A stretch of 39,783 nt of DNA from Chlorobium sp. (GCA_028280025.1 JANQMO010000038.1:1-39783), one strand, 5' to 3'. Positions 7,358-16,748 are shown, counted from the first letter of the stretch. Translations and numbers: made by a program. The notes: a model not told the origin generated them from the letters alone.

Positions 7358-10300
7358 TTACCCGGACATTGGTTTCGTAGCGATCATGATCCTGTAGAGA
7401 CAGGGGACAAGAACAAGGGTCACCAGGGTTCCGCCAACCAGTCCCCAGGTGAGGGCAAGCATCATCTGTGCAAGCATGGGATCGTATCCCGCCCATCCGT
7501 AGGCAGTCGGCAGCATTGCTGCAACGGTTGTAAATGTTGTCAGCATGACGGCACGCAAGCGCGTTGAGGCTGCTTGAGCGATCAGGGTTCCCGTTTTTGT
7601 TTCTGCAGACGCATGTTTTCTTTCCCTGTCAAGCCGTGTGACCATGATGATGGCATCGTTGACGATGACGCCTGCAAGTCCCAGGGCGCCGATGACTGCG
7701 AAAAAGCCGTAGAATTCCACACCGTGAAGGAAAAACGCGATGATGATCCCGGTCAGCCCGAAAGGAATGGTCAGCATGATCAGGAGTGCTTTCCGTAATG
7801 AATTGAACAGAAGTACCAGCACAATGAAAATAAGCGAAAGCACGGAAATGATGGATATCATGAAGTCTTTGCCCGATTCCCTGGTATCGAGGATTTCGCC
7901 GTCGAATTCAAATGTTGATGAAGGATATGCCGCGCCCAGGGCTCCGAAGACTTCCTTTTCAAGTGTTTCTGCGATCTGAAGCGGGCTTTGTCCGCTGCTG
8001 CCGTCAAGGTCGGCAAAAACCGACGTATACCGTGTACGGTCCTTGCGCACGATCGAGCCGGGCTTTTCAACTACTTCCACCGTAACAATGTCCTGCAAAG
8101 GAACAAGATAGTTGCTTTTGTTTTCCACAGGAACTTTCAGGAGTGATGCAATGGAGCTTTTGGAGGGAGGAACAAGTGAAAAACGAACGCCGACAGGTTC
8201 ATTGTCGGAGCTGAACTCGTAAAGAATGGTCCCTTCGAGCGCGGCCCGGAGTGTTTTCGCGGCTTCAGTGGGATCGATGTCGAGGCGTTTGATCCGCTCG
8301 CGTTTGAGCGTGATCCGGTACTCCGGTGTTGATTTCGGCTGATCGATTTCGATGTTTGTCAGTCCCGCGATATTCTTCATCGCTCCGGCCAACGCTTCAG
8401 CGGTGCTTCTTCTGGCTTTTTCGTCATTGTTTTTTATCACGACCTCGACAGGGCTCCCGCTATCCTGGCCATGCCGTGTCTTGCTGAAGCGGAGGGTGGT
8501 AAAGTTGGGCGACGAGGCCATGGTCTTTTCCCATTCTGCAATGAGCTGGTCGGCGTTTTTATCCCGCTTTCCTTTCGGCACGATTTCAATCCTCATCCGG
8601 AACGAGTTTTCCTTGATTGCCGAGCCCCGGCGCGATCTGGCGATCTGATTTCTGAATCCGATAACTTCATTGCCGATAGAGCGGGAGATGAGGTCCTCGA
8701 GCGGCTGCGTCAATCGAGCGGTTTCGTATTTTGTGCTGCCGGGCGGAGTCTCGCCTCTGAGGCGGATTTCCCTGGTTTCCTCGTCGGGAAACATGACGAA
8801 CTGCATCGAAGATGCGGCAAGCCACAGGACTGAGGAAAAAACCAGGACGAACAAGGCTATGATTGCCCATCGAAGAGGGAGCAGTCGTTCAAGGATACGG
8901 GCATAGAGGGCCTCCCATGTTTCAAACCAGTGCTCACGTCGTGACAGCGCAGCGCTCTTTGCAGAAAGCGACATATGACCGGGAAGAATAAAAAGCGCTT
9001 CTATCATGCTTCCGGCAAGCATCAGTGTAATGACCGCCGGTATGAATGCAACCATTGCACCGAAACGGCCTTCAAAAAAAAAGAGGGGCACGAATGCGAT
9101 GCAGGTTGTGAGAATGCTTGCGAAGACAGGCATGAAAACCATCGAGGTTCCTTCGGTGGCGGCCTGTAGAAGGGGGATGCCTCCGGAGGCTGTACGTTTT
9201 ATGTTTTCTGCAACGACAAGGGCGTCATCGACGACAATACCCATGACGATGATGACCGCTGCAAGGGTGATATTATTGATCGAGTAGCCGATTGCAACGG
9301 CACCGGCAAGAGCGAAGCAGAAACTGAAAGGAATGCCGACAGCGACCCAGAACCCTGATACGAAATCAAGAAAAACGAACAGGATGACGAGAATGAGAAT
9401 AAAACCGATAGTACCGTTTATGCCGATGATCGACAGGCGGTTTCGAAGGTCGACCGCTTCATCGTCGAGGATGACCATTCGGAACGACGGGTTGTCTTTG
9501 GGGACGGAACGGTAGTCTTCGACAACCCTGTTGACCGCTTCGAGGGCTTCGAGGATTCCTGTTCCCGAGCTTTTGGCGATTTTGAGAAAGATGCCTTCGT
9601 GCCCGTTGATTTTCAAAAGATCGCGACTCTTTTCATGGCCATAGGTTACCTCGGCAATGTCTCCGAGGCGGACAACCCGGCCTTCGAATCCTCCCTGTAC
9701 AGCAAGAGCGCGCAGTTCTTCAGGGGTGCGCAGCTCACCGTACAGCGTGACCTTCGGTTCTTTGACGGTTTCGATGCTTCCCGCCGGCTGGCGAACGTTG
9801 TTTCTTTGGATCTCGTTCATCACCGTGTTGAAGGGGATATTGTACTCGATGAGTTTTTCCGGATGGATCCGGACGTGTATTTCATCCTCGAGGTATCCCG
9901 AGCGGGAAACTCTGCTCACTTCGGGTATTGCAAGGAGCCTCTTTTCAAGTTCAAGCGCGCGGGACTGCAGCCATCGTCGCTCCCGGGTATCGAGCAAATG
10001 TTCGCCTTCAAGGATCATCCCTATATCGATGATGGCCTTACGGGAAGTTTTGAACACCCTGATACGGGGATCATTTCGTATGGCATCCGGAAGGTCTACT
10101 GCGGTAACCTCCTGGCGTATTTCGGAAACAACCGCATCGATGGCGCTTTTATCCGGTTCGAGCTCAGCGGTTATGACGCTGCTTCCTGCAGCCGTCGAGC
10201 TGTTCAGTCGTTTTATGCCTTCAACCGAAACAAGCGCCTCTTCAATGGGATCGGTCACGTGGTACTCGACCTCCTCTGCCGAGGCTCCGGGATAGTTCAC

Positions 10301-10450
10301 CGAAACCCTGACGGTATCGAAGGTGATATCCGGCAGTTCCTCCTTTTTCAGGCTGAACCACGAGAGGAGGCCTGCAGCAAGGACCAGAACGTAGACCAGA
10401 TTGGTCAAGAGGTGCCTTCGGGTAAAAAAGCCGATGATACGGTCACGCAT
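7358..10450 (-). CDS. RND-family efflux permease (AcrB/HAE-like)
   Basis: This 1030-residue inner-membrane transporter has normal RND length and architecture: TM1 at about 12-32, a large periplasmic loop with porter domains, TM2-6 from about 340, a second loop from about 555, and TM8-12 at the C-terminus. The proton-relay pair is D408-D409 in GIVVDDALVVAENI of TM4, matching AcrB. SVNYPGASAEEVE near residue 50 is a common RND motif. It lies upstream of the TolC-like gene in a two-gene operon that has no membrane-fusion protein gene. Start at 10450 is preferred because the downstream residues MRDRIIGFFTRRHLLTNLV fit RND N-termini. The divergent neighbour is miaB. The substrate class (drugs, lipids or metals) cannot be assigned. 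Confidence 0.92.
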   Translation of the reverse strand: MRDRIIGFFTRRHLLTNLVYVLVLAAGLLSWFSLKKEELPDITFDTVRVSVNYPGASAEEVEYHVTDPIEEALVSVEGIKRLNSSTAAGSSVITAELEPDKSAIDAVVSEIRQEVTAVDLPDAIRNDPRIRVFKTSRKAIIDIGMILEGEHLLDTRERRWLQSRALELEKRLLAIPEVSRVSRSGYLEDEIHVRIHPEKLIEYNIPFNTVMNEIQRNNVRQPAGSIETVKEPKVTLYGELRTPEELRALAVQGGFEGRVVRLGDIAEVTYGHEKSRDLLKINGHEGIFLKIAKSSGTGILEALEAVNRVVEDYRSVPKDNPSFRMVILDDEAVDLRNRLSIIGINGTIGFILILVILFVFLDFVSGFWVAVGIPFSFCFALAGAVAIGYSINNITLAAVIIVMGIVVDDALVVAENIKRTASGGIPLLQAATEGTSMVFMPVFASILTTCIAFVPLFFFEGRFGAMVAFIPAVITLMLAGSMIEALFILPGHMSLSAKSAALSRREHWFETWEALYARILERLLPLRWAIIALFVLVFSSVLWLAASSMQFVMFPDEETREIRLRGETPPGSTKYETARLTQPLEDLISRSIGNEVIGFRNQIARSRRGSAIKENSFRMRIEIVPKGKRDKNADQLIAEWEKTMASSPNFTTLRFSKTRHGQDSGSPVEVVIKNNDEKARRSTAEALAGAMKNIAGLTNIEIDQPKSTPEYRITLKRERIKRLDIDPTEAAKTLRAALEGTILYEFSSDNEPVGVRFSLVPPSKSSIASLLKVPVENKSNYLVPLQDIVTVEVVEKPGSIVRKDRTRYTSVFADLDGSSGQSPLQIAETLEKEVFGALGAAYPSSTFEFDGEILDTRESGKDFMISIISVLSLIFIVLVLLFNSLRKALLIMLTIPFGLTGIIIAFFLHGVEFYGFFAVIGALGLAGVIVNDAIIMVTRLDRERKHASAETKTGTLIAQAASTRLRAVMLTTFTTVAAMLPTAYGWAGYDPMLAQMMLALTWGLVGGTLVTLVLVPCLYRIMIATKPMSG

Positions 10451-10565
10451 ACCGGCGGGTGACGGATTGATAATGTTCCATGAGAAATATGTTAATCCTT
10501 TGAAAAAAATGCCGGGCCCTGTACTATGTACTCAACAGCATCCAAAAGCAACGATCAGTGATCTG

Positions 10566-11876
10566 ATGACAAAAAATATCCATATACGGACGTTCGGTTG
10601 CCAGATGAACCAGGCGGATACCGAAATAATCTCCTCTCTTCTTCAGGAACAGGGGTACAGGATGACCGGTTCCGAAGATGATGCCGACCTTGTCATCCTC
10701 AATACCTGTGCCGTGCGGGAAAACGCTGTCGGTAAAATTATGAACATGCTGGATAACCTGAAAGGGAAAAGGAGAATCCGGCCGGACCTTCTTGTCGGCG
10801 TCATTGGCTGCGTTCCGCAGTACTACCGGGAGAAACTGTTCGACATGACTGACGGGATCGATTTTCTCGCCGGTCCGGATACCTACCGGCAGCTTCCCAT
10901 GCTGATAGAAAATGCCGAACAGGGAGTACGCGGCGCACATCTCGCTTCGGTACCGGAAGAAACCTACACAGGGATCGAGCCTTTACGTTCCGGTTCAATC
11001 AGTGCGTTCATTCCCGTCATGCGCGGCTGCAACAATCGCTGTGCATTTTGCGTCGTACCGATGACAAGGGGGCGGGAACGGAACCGTTCGATGAAAACCG
11101 TGATCGATGAAGCCGGAAGACTGGCAGAAAAGGGCTACAGGGAGATCACCCTGCTTGGACAGAATGTCAATTCCTATCGCGATGATGAGGCGGGATGTGA
11201 TTTTGCCGGGCTGCTCGAGCATGTCGCCCGTGCCGCCCGGGGAGTAAGGATCAGGTTTACCACGTCTCACCCCAAAGACCTGTCGGAATCCCTTGTCGGC
11301 GTTATCGCCAGGGAGAAGAATATCTGCAATTCCATTCATCTTCCTGTACAATCCGGTTCAACGAGGATGCTGGGATTGATGAACCGGGGGCACAGCAGGG
11401 AGGAGTATCTGGAAAAAATCGCCATGATACGCCGCTCCATTCCCGACGTGACGATTTCGAGCGATCTGATCGCGGGTTTCTGCGGCGAATCCGAAGAGGA
11501 TCACCGCCAGACCTTGAGCCTGATGGAAAAGGTCAGGTTTGATTTCTCGTATATGTTCTGTTATTCTGTTCGACCGGGAACCTATGCGGCAAAGAGGATG
11601 GAAGACGATGTCCCCGATGAGGTGAAGAAACGGCGGCTGGAGGAAATCATCGCGTTACAGAACAGGATTTCAGCAGAGAGGCATGCTGCCGAGGTGGGGA
11701 AAACCGTCGAGGTGCTTGCCGAATCGGAGAGTAAGCGATCCAGCGACATGCTGATGGGCAGAACCCCGGAAAACCGCGTTGTGGTGTTCGACCGCGGCCA
11801 AAGCAATCCCGGAGACCTTGTCAGGGTGAAGATACACGCATCGACCTCGGCAACGCTTGTTGGGCGGCCTCAATAA
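10566..11876 (+). CDS. miaB: tRNA-2-methylthio-N6-dimethylallyladenosine synthase MiaB
   Basis: MiaB is a radical-SAM methylthiotransferase that modifies A37 of tRNAs reading UNN codons. From the ATG at 10566 the protein has 436 residues and begins MTKNIHIRTFGCQMNQADTE, as MiaB proteins do. The open frame runs further up, with alternative ATG at 10473, but that extension has no homology and would approach the divergent RND gene. The N-terminal UPF0004 domain has cysteines in FGCQMN, NTCAVRENA and GCVPQ. The radical SAM cluster is RGCNNRCAFCVVP, and a C-terminal TRAM domain starts near residue 370. MtaB and RimO are excluded by the N-terminal and KRR-type motifs (MTRGRERNRS). Confidence 0.93.
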   Translation: MTKNIHIRTFGCQMNQADTEIISSLLQEQGYRMTGSEDDADLVILNTCAVRENAVGKIMNMLDNLKGKRRIRPDLLVGVIGCVPQYYREKLFDMTDGIDFLAGPDTYRQLPMLIENAEQGVRGAHLASVPEETYTGIEPLRSGSISAFIPVMRGCNNRCAFCVVPMTRGRERNRSMKTVIDEAGRLAEKGYREITLLGQNVNSYRDDEAGCDFAGLLEHVARAARGVRIRFTTSHPKDLSESLVGVIAREKNICNSIHLPVQSGSTRMLGLMNRGHSREEYLEKIAMIRRSIPDVTISSDLIAGFCGESEEDHRQTLSLMEKVRFDFSYMFCYSVRPGTYAAKRMEDDVPDEVKKRRLEEIIALQNRISAERHAAEVGKTVEVLAESESKRSSDMLMGRTPENRVVVFDRGQSNPGDLVRVKIHASTSATLVGRPQ

Positions 11877-11926
11877 GGCGGTTTTCTTTTATATGTCAGG
11901 GGCTCTTTGTAAATTCCAGTTTTGTA

Positions 11927-12973
11927 ATGAAAGAAGTACTCTCTCAATATATCGCGAGCGCTATGTCAGTTACCGCAAATGCCAGATTCACCTTTGTCGA
12001 CAAGGTCAGGGCGCATATCGAAATTCTTGATCCTGTAACCTGGATCAGCGTCTTTCCCTGCCTGGCAGGCGGGGTTATGGCTTCGGGCGCCATGCAGCCT
12101 ACCCTTCATGATTACCTGCTTCTTCTGGCCCTTTTTCTTATGTTCGGCCCTCTCGGCACAGGCTTCAGCCAGTCGATCAATGATTATTTCGACCTGGAAC
12201 TCGACAGGGTGAACGAGCCGACCAGGCCGATCCCTTCAGGACGTCTTTCCGAAAAGGAAGCAATGATAAACAGCATTGTCGTCTTTTCGCTCGCGCTCGG
12301 TATCGGTTTGTTCCTCGGTTTATATATCGGCGGAACCCGGGGGCTGATCATTACCTCTTCCATTTCTGCAGCCCTTGTTCTTTCCTATATCTATTCGGCT
12401 CCTCCGTTGAAGCTCAAGAAAAACATCCTGACCTCGGCCCCGGCTGTCGGCTTTTCCTACAGTTTCATCACTTGGTTCTCTGCAAATGCGCTTTTCAGTG
12501 AGATCAGGCCGGAAGTTGTCTGGATGGCAGGCCTGAACTTCTTCATGGCGATCGCCCTGATCATTCTTAACGATTTCAAGTCCGCAAAGGGCGACGAGGA
12601 GGGGGGATTGAAGTCCCTGACTGTCATGATCGGCGCCAAGAACACCTTTCTCGTCTCGTTTTTCATTATCGACATGATCTTTATTGTTTTCGCCTGGCTG
12701 GAGTATTCCTGGGGACTCTATCCTCTCGTGTTTTTCATGATCGGCGGCCTGCTGCTCAATATCTTTTTTCAGTGGAAGCTCTACAGCGATCCCAAAGGCG
12801 GTATCTCCTTTTTGAAAGCTACGGTCGAGGATGGTTTCGGCAATGCCATCGGTCAGAGCGATGTTGCCGAACACAAGGCGTTCCTTCAGTTTCAGGTTGC
12901 CAACAATATTCTGTTCCTGGTCAATAACCTCATGGCCGCGGGCGCGATCGGTCTCAAGTATCTGAACGGATAA
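11927..12973 (+). CDS. bchK: UbiA-family (bacterio)chlorophyll synthase, BchK by context
   Basis: This membrane prenyltransferase of the BchG/ChlG/BchK branch esterifies a (bacterio)chlorophyllide with an isoprenoid alcohol. The first prenyl-diphosphate motif is NDYFDLELDRVNEPTRPIP (N85-D86, D89, D93) and the second is NDFKSAKGDEEGG (D216, D223), both characteristic of chlorophyll synthases. About nine hydrophobic segments fit UbiA folds. ATG at 11927 gives 348 residues; ATG at 11963 would give 336 and is also reasonable, and neither has a clear ribosome binding site. The choice of BchK (BChl c synthase, chlorosome pigment) over BchG rests on neighbours recalled from Chlorobaculum tepidum, where bchK lies a few genes from cruC. 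The family call is firm and the BchK/BchG choice is inference. Confidence 0.82.
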   Translation: MKEVLSQYIASAMSVTANARFTFVDKVRAHIEILDPVTWISVFPCLAGGVMASGAMQPTLHDYLLLLALFLMFGPLGTGFSQSINDYFDLELDRVNEPTRPIPSGRLSEKEAMINSIVVFSLALGIGLFLGLYIGGTRGLIITSSISAALVLSYIYSAPPLKLKKNILTSAPAVGFSYSFITWFSANALFSEIRPEVVWMAGLNFFMAIALIILNDFKSAKGDEEGGLKSLTVMIGAKNTFLVSFFIIDMIFIVFAWLEYSWGLYPLVFFMIGGLLLNIFFQWKLYSDPKGGISFLKATVEDGFGNAIGQSDVAEHKAFLQFQVANNILFLVNNLMAAGAIGLKYLNG

Positions 12974-13001
12974 GTCAAACGATCATGTAAATACCTCTAC
13001 C

Positions 13002-13718
13002 ATGGGAACTATCGAAACAACATTTTTCGGGCTGACGGTTCTGTGGCATAATGTATTCATTGCCTTTCTGACCTTTGTTTATGTGTTCTGTGTTCCTCCT
13101 CTTATGGACTATCTCGTGACAAACCACAATCTGTCAAGAGATATCAGCCGTAAAATTACCCATATCTGTGCCGGGTCGGTCATTGTTTTTCTTCCTCTCT
13201 TTCAGGATGGCCACTGGAGCCAGTACCTCAATGTTTCCGTCTATGTCGTCTGGGCTCTCCTGTTTATCCAGAAAGGGTTTTTTGCCGCCGATGACGATCA
13301 GGCAATCAAGACCATGACAAGGACAGGCGATAAACGTGAACTGCTCAAAGGAACGCTTTATTTTGTGCTTGTCGGTATCATCTGCGGAACGCTGTATTAC
13401 AAAACGCTTCCTGGCGTGCTCGCGATGGCCGTTCTGGGATGGGGGGACGGGCTGGCGCCGATTGTCGGCATGAAGCTCGGTAAAATGAAATACAAGGTTT
13501 TGTGTGAGAAAACGCTGGAAGGCAGTCTTGCGTTTTTCGTGGGCAGTCTGCTTGCGGGGCTGTTTTTTGTCTGGCTGATCGTTCCCGAATCTCTGAGCCT
13601 TTCGACCATTCTTATCGTTTCGCTTGCGGCTACGGTTGTCGAAGGTGTAAGCCCGAAAGAAGTCGATAACATTTTCATACCTGTAACGGTAATCGCTCTG
13701 GTAGCCATTCTCGCTTAG
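13002..13718 (+). CDS. phytol/polyprenol kinase-like membrane protein (VTE5/CdsA-related)
   Basis: This 238-residue integral membrane protein belongs to the CTP-dependent lipid kinase / phosphatidate cytidylyltransferase superfamily. Visible motifs are RKITHICAGSVIVF (residues 50-63), LGWGDGLAPIVGMKLGK (145-161) and KTLEGSLAFFVGSL (170-183). They match phytol kinases (VTE5), farnesol kinases and dolichol kinases better than full-length CdsA, which is longer. Six to seven membrane helices are likely. It starts 28 bp after bchK on the same strand, so co-transcription is likely, and it precedes lpxH by 23 bp. I infer that it phosphorylates an isoprenoid alcohol (farnesol, phytol or geranylgeraniol) as a first step to the diphosphate used by the synthase. 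Dolichol-type or lipid kinase activity remains possible. Confidence 0.75.
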   Translation: MGTIETTFFGLTVLWHNVFIAFLTFVYVFCVPPLMDYLVTNHNLSRDISRKITHICAGSVIVFLPLFQDGHWSQYLNVSVYVVWALLFIQKGFFAADDDQAIKTMTRTGDKRELLKGTLYFVLVGIICGTLYYKTLPGVLAMAVLGWGDGLAPIVGMKLGKMKYKVLCEKTLEGSLAFFVGSLLAGLFFVWLIVPESLSLSTILIVSLAATVVEGVSPKEVDNIFIPVTVIALVAILA

Positions 13719-13741
13719 AGGGACGAACTATTCAATCCTGT

Positions 13742-14476
13742 ATGTCGAAAAGCTTCTTTGTCAGTGATATTCATTTCGGACTGCAGTCCGAAGAGGCTGA
13801 AAACAGGAAAATAGAGCGATTCACAGAGCTTGCCGGAATGATTTCCCGTGAGGGAGGCTCCTTGTACATGGTTGGTGACATCCTGGATTACTGGATGGAG
13901 TTTCGGCATGTCATCCCGAAATATTTCAACCCTTTTCTCTGTCAGCTGAGGGAGATGGGCCGCCATGGTGTCGGCATTCATTATTTTGCCGGCAACCATG
14001 ATTTCTGGCTCGGAAATTATTTCAGCGAAACGCTCGGTATCCGGACATGGTACGGGGCGCAGGAACAGGTCATCGGAGGGAAACATTTTTACATTACCCA
14101 TGGAGACGGCCTTGACCGAAAAGATATCGGTTACAGGCTGTTTGTTTTTTTTGTCCGCAACCGTTTCAACCTGGCGCTACTTTCCACGATTCAGCCGGAT
14201 ATGGCCATCGGCCTTATGAGGACGCTTTCGCGGATGAGCCGCAAACATGGCGGCTCAAACATGCACAACGAGGCTGATTTTTTATTTCAGTACGCCGATT
14301 CGCTTGCAGAAAACAAAGTGTTTGACTTTTTTGTGTGCGGTCACAGCCATATGAAAAGCCACAAGAAACTCTCCAACGGGCGGGGTGACTATGTGAACCT
14401 CGGCACCTGGATTGACGGGGAGTATCCGTATGGCGTTTATGAAAACGGGCGATTTTCCCTGCAGCAACTTCATTAA
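13742..14476 (+). CDS. UDP-2,3-diacylglucosamine diphosphatase-like metallophosphoesterase (LpxH type)
   Basis: This 244-residue calcineurin-like phosphoesterase has all the metal-site motifs: FVSDIHFG (D9, H11), VGDILDYWME, FAGNHDFWLG, ITHGDGLD and CGHSHMKSH, followed by YVNLGTWIDGEYPYGVYENG. The WxE and long insert with HGDGLDRKDIGYR match LpxH-like UDP-2,3-diacylglucosamine hydrolases, which make lipid X for lipid A. It lies 23 bp after the kinase-like gene and 19 bp before hisG, so it is in the same transcription unit. Close relatives also include general phosphodiesterases, so the lpxH symbol is not applied. The protein appears complete and cytosolic or peripheral to the membrane. Confidence 0.8.
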   Translation: MSKSFFVSDIHFGLQSEEAENRKIERFTELAGMISREGGSLYMVGDILDYWMEFRHVIPKYFNPFLCQLREMGRHGVGIHYFAGNHDFWLGNYFSETLGIRTWYGAQEQVIGGKHFYITHGDGLDRKDIGYRLFVFFVRNRFNLALLSTIQPDMAIGLMRTLSRMSRKHGGSNMHNEADFLFQYADSLAENKVFDFFVCGHSHMKSHKKLSNGRGDYVNLGTWIDGEYPYGVYENGRFSLQQLH

Positions 14477-14495
14477 TCAAGAACTTGTAGAACAC

Positions 14496-15380
14496 ATGAG
14501 CGCAACTGAAAGGATTCTGAAACTGGGCCTGCCGAAAGGCAGCCTGCAGGACTCGACACTGGATTTGTTTGCAAAGGCAGGATTTCATTTTTCCGTTAAA
14601 AGCCGTTCATACTTTCCTTCGATAGACGACGACGAACTTGAAGCGATACTTATTCGAGCTCAGGAGATGGCGCATTATGTCGAACTCGGGGCGTTTGATG
14701 TTGGATTGACCGGTAAGGACTGGATTATAGAAACCGGGGCAGATGTTGTCGAGGTCTCCGACCTGGTCTATTCCAAGGCGTCCATGCGTCCCGTGCGATG
14801 GGTTCTTGCCGTTCCTGAAAGCTCGTCCATACAGACTGTGAAAGATCTCGAAGGCAAGCATATCGCCACGGAGGTTGTTTCGATAGCAAAGAAGTACCTT
14901 GAAAAGAATGGTGTCAATGCTCATGTCGAGTTCAGCTGGGGCGCTACGGAAGTCAAGCCCCCCGAGCTCGCAGACGCGATTGTCGAGGTGACCGAAACCG
15001 GCAGTTCGCTTCGAGCCAACAAGCTGCGTATCGTCGATGTGCTGCTTGAGTCGAATACCAAACTGATTGCCAACCGTCAATCGTGGAGCGACTCCTGGAA
15101 ACGCGAAAAGATCGAAAACATGTCGATGCTGCTTCAGGGCGCCATCAACGCCCAGGGCAAGGTTGGCCTGAAAATGAACGCCCCGAAATCGGCCCTTGAG
15201 AAACTTACCACGATCATACCGGCTCTCCGCCAGCCGACTGTTTCCTATCTTTCCGATGAGGACTGGGTTGCTCTGGAGGTGATCGTCGAAGAGTCCGTCG
15301 TGCGATCGGTTATACCGGACCTCAAGAGGGCGGGAGCCGAGGGGATATTTGAGTACTCCATAAGCAAGCTCATAGACTGA
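14496..15380 (+). CDS. hisG: ATP phosphoribosyltransferase (long form)
   Basis: HisG catalyses the first step of histidine synthesis, joining ATP and PRPP. The start at 14496 (MSATERILKLGLPKGSLQD) gives 294 residues; the open frame extends upstream but that part overlaps the previous gene. The N-terminal domain has KLGLPKGSL and GAFDVGLTGKDWI, and the PRPP-loop segment is DAIVEVTETGSSLRANKL. The C-terminal domain from about residue 215 (KVGLKMNAPKSALEKL to the end) is the regulatory ACT-like domain of the long, histidine-inhibited form, so no HisZ partner is needed. It is an isolated his gene, located in the synthase/kinase/lpxH run. Confidence 0.95.
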   Translation: MSATERILKLGLPKGSLQDSTLDLFAKAGFHFSVKSRSYFPSIDDDELEAILIRAQEMAHYVELGAFDVGLTGKDWIIETGADVVEVSDLVYSKASMRPVRWVLAVPESSSIQTVKDLEGKHIATEVVSIAKKYLEKNGVNAHVEFSWGATEVKPPELADAIVEVTETGSSLRANKLRIVDVLLESNTKLIANRQSWSDSWKREKIENMSMLLQGAINAQGKVGLKMNAPKSALEKLTTIIPALRQPTVSYLSDEDWVALEVIVEESVVRSVIPDLKRAGAEGIFEYSISKLID

Positions 15381-15462
15381 GGACGAGAGACGGGTTTTGC
15401 CGGAGTTGCCATGTTACTACTCTAAAAAGCTGAGTGCTTCAGACGGCTGTCAGCTTGTTTTT

Positions 15463-15502
15463 TATAGGTCCTATAGGTCCCATAAGTCCTATAGGACCTA
15501 TA
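15463..15502. repeat. 4 x 9-bp repeat element forming a perfect 15-bp hairpin (copy A)
   Basis: Four tandem 9-bp units (GGTCCTATA, GGTCCCATA, AGTCCTATA, GGACCTATA) run from 15467 to 15502. The element folds into a perfect 15-bp stem (15463-15477 with 15488-15502) and a 10-nt loop. It ends 37 bp before the cruC start. Related elements occur at 21524-21559 and 35591-35626. Confidence 0.85.
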
Positions 15503-15539
15503 TACATTGAGATTTTATGCTTCTTACAACGTGCAAGGT

Positions 15540-16697
15540 ATGTTGCTCATCTATCAGCTTATCATTCTGTGCAGTCTCCTTGTGTTTCTCGCAATACTGC
15601 TCCTGAACCTGAGAGAACTGCCGCAGTTGCCTTCTGCCTCCGGTGAGGGGACTCCGCCTCGGGTTTCCGTGCTCGTTCCGGCACGGAACGAGGAAAACAA
15701 CATCGAGCGGTGCATAACGTCTCTTCTTGAACAGGATTACGATGCCTACGAACTGATCGTTCTCAATGACGCCTCAACCGACCGGACCGGAGAGATTCTC
15801 GAAAGACTGGTCTCTTTGGATGATCATTCGCGTCTTCGCGTTGTGGAAGGCAGGCCGCTTCCCGCCGGGTGGCACGGCAAGGCATGGGCGTGCAATCAGC
15901 TTGGGGAGGCTGCCGGCGGAGAGTTGCTTCTGTTTACCGATGCCGACACCGTCCATGCTCCCGACAGCATTTCGCGGTCCGTTGCCGCCATGCAGGAGAG
16001 CGGAGCAGACATGCTTTCCCTCACTCCCCGCCAGGAAATGAATTCATTCTGGGAAAAGCTGATCGTGCCGTTGATTTACTTTATCCTCTTCTGCTATCTG
16101 CCGCTGAAACTTGTTCGAAAGAATCCTGCCCCTTCTTTCTGTTTTGCAAACGGTCAGTTTCTGCTTTTTCACCGGAAACCCTACGAGAAAATCGGCGGGC
16201 ATGATGCCGTACGCTCAGATCTTGTCGAGGATGTGTGGCTTTGCAAGGCAGTAAAGAAAAACGGTTACAAGGTTGCAAGCTATAACGGAATGGAAACGGT
16301 GCGCTGCAGGATGTACAGGAATCTTGCCGAAGTATGGCAGGGATTTTCGAAAAACCTTTTTGCGGGCCTGGGCTACAATGTGTTTTTGCTCTTTTTCCTG
16401 ATGCTGGTGACGGTTCTTGTCTATATCGCACCGTACGGATTTGTGGCGTTTTCTGCCGTAACTGCCGATTTTTCAGCAGCATGGTTCTCTTTGCCGCTCT
16501 TTCAGGTTCTGATCGCCCTTACCAGCAGGCTGGTCATTGCCGGGAGGTTTCGCCAGCCCCTCGTCGGCGCCTTCCTGCACGTTTTCTCCCAGATAGCGCT
16601 GCTTGGTATCGCGTTCAATTCATTTTACCTCGTGCGGTTCGGCAGCGGTTCTCAGTGGAAAGGGAGGCGTTACAACTTTTCGGGGAAGAGAGCATAG
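15540..16697 (+). CDS. cruC: family 2 glycosyltransferase, probable chlorobactene glucosyltransferase CruC
   Basis: This membrane glycosyltransferase would add glucose to a hydroxylated chlorobactene-type carotenoid. The GT2 domain starts RVSVLVPARNEENNIERC near residue 45 and carries LIVLNDASTDRTGE, FTDADTVHAP (the DxD-like site) and LVEDVWLCKAVKKNGYKV (the ED acid motif). One N-terminal membrane helix and three to four C-terminal hydrophobic segments anchor it. ATG at 15540 gives 385 residues; an in-frame TTG at 15507 lies upstream and is less likely. CruC is proposed because in Chlorobaculum tepidum, as I recall, cruC lies a few genes from bchK, and the size and topology agree. Other carotenoid or lipid glycosyltransferases are possible. 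Confidence 0.72.
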   Translation: MLLIYQLIILCSLLVFLAILLLNLRELPQLPSASGEGTPPRVSVLVPARNEENNIERCITSLLEQDYDAYELIVLNDASTDRTGEILERLVSLDDHSRLRVVEGRPLPAGWHGKAWACNQLGEAAGGELLLFTDADTVHAPDSISRSVAAMQESGADMLSLTPRQEMNSFWEKLIVPLIYFILFCYLPLKLVRKNPAPSFCFANGQFLLFHRKPYEKIGGHDAVRSDLVEDVWLCKAVKKNGYKVASYNGMETVRCRMYRNLAEVWQGFSKNLFAGLGYNVFLLFFLMLVTVLVYIAPYGFVAFSAVTADFSAAWFSLPLFQVLIALTSRLVIAGRFRQPLVGAFLHVFSQIALLGIAFNSFYLVRFGSGSQWKGRRYNFSGKRA

Positions 16698-16748
16698 CAC
16701 GTGCATTTTTTTGCCTCATGTAAAGATTTGATTTGTTTCGGATGTTTT

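Noticed and set aside
9599..10462. 287-codon open frame on the plus strand opposite the RND permease
   Set aside because: It is antisense to the conserved RND N-terminal half and has no independent support.
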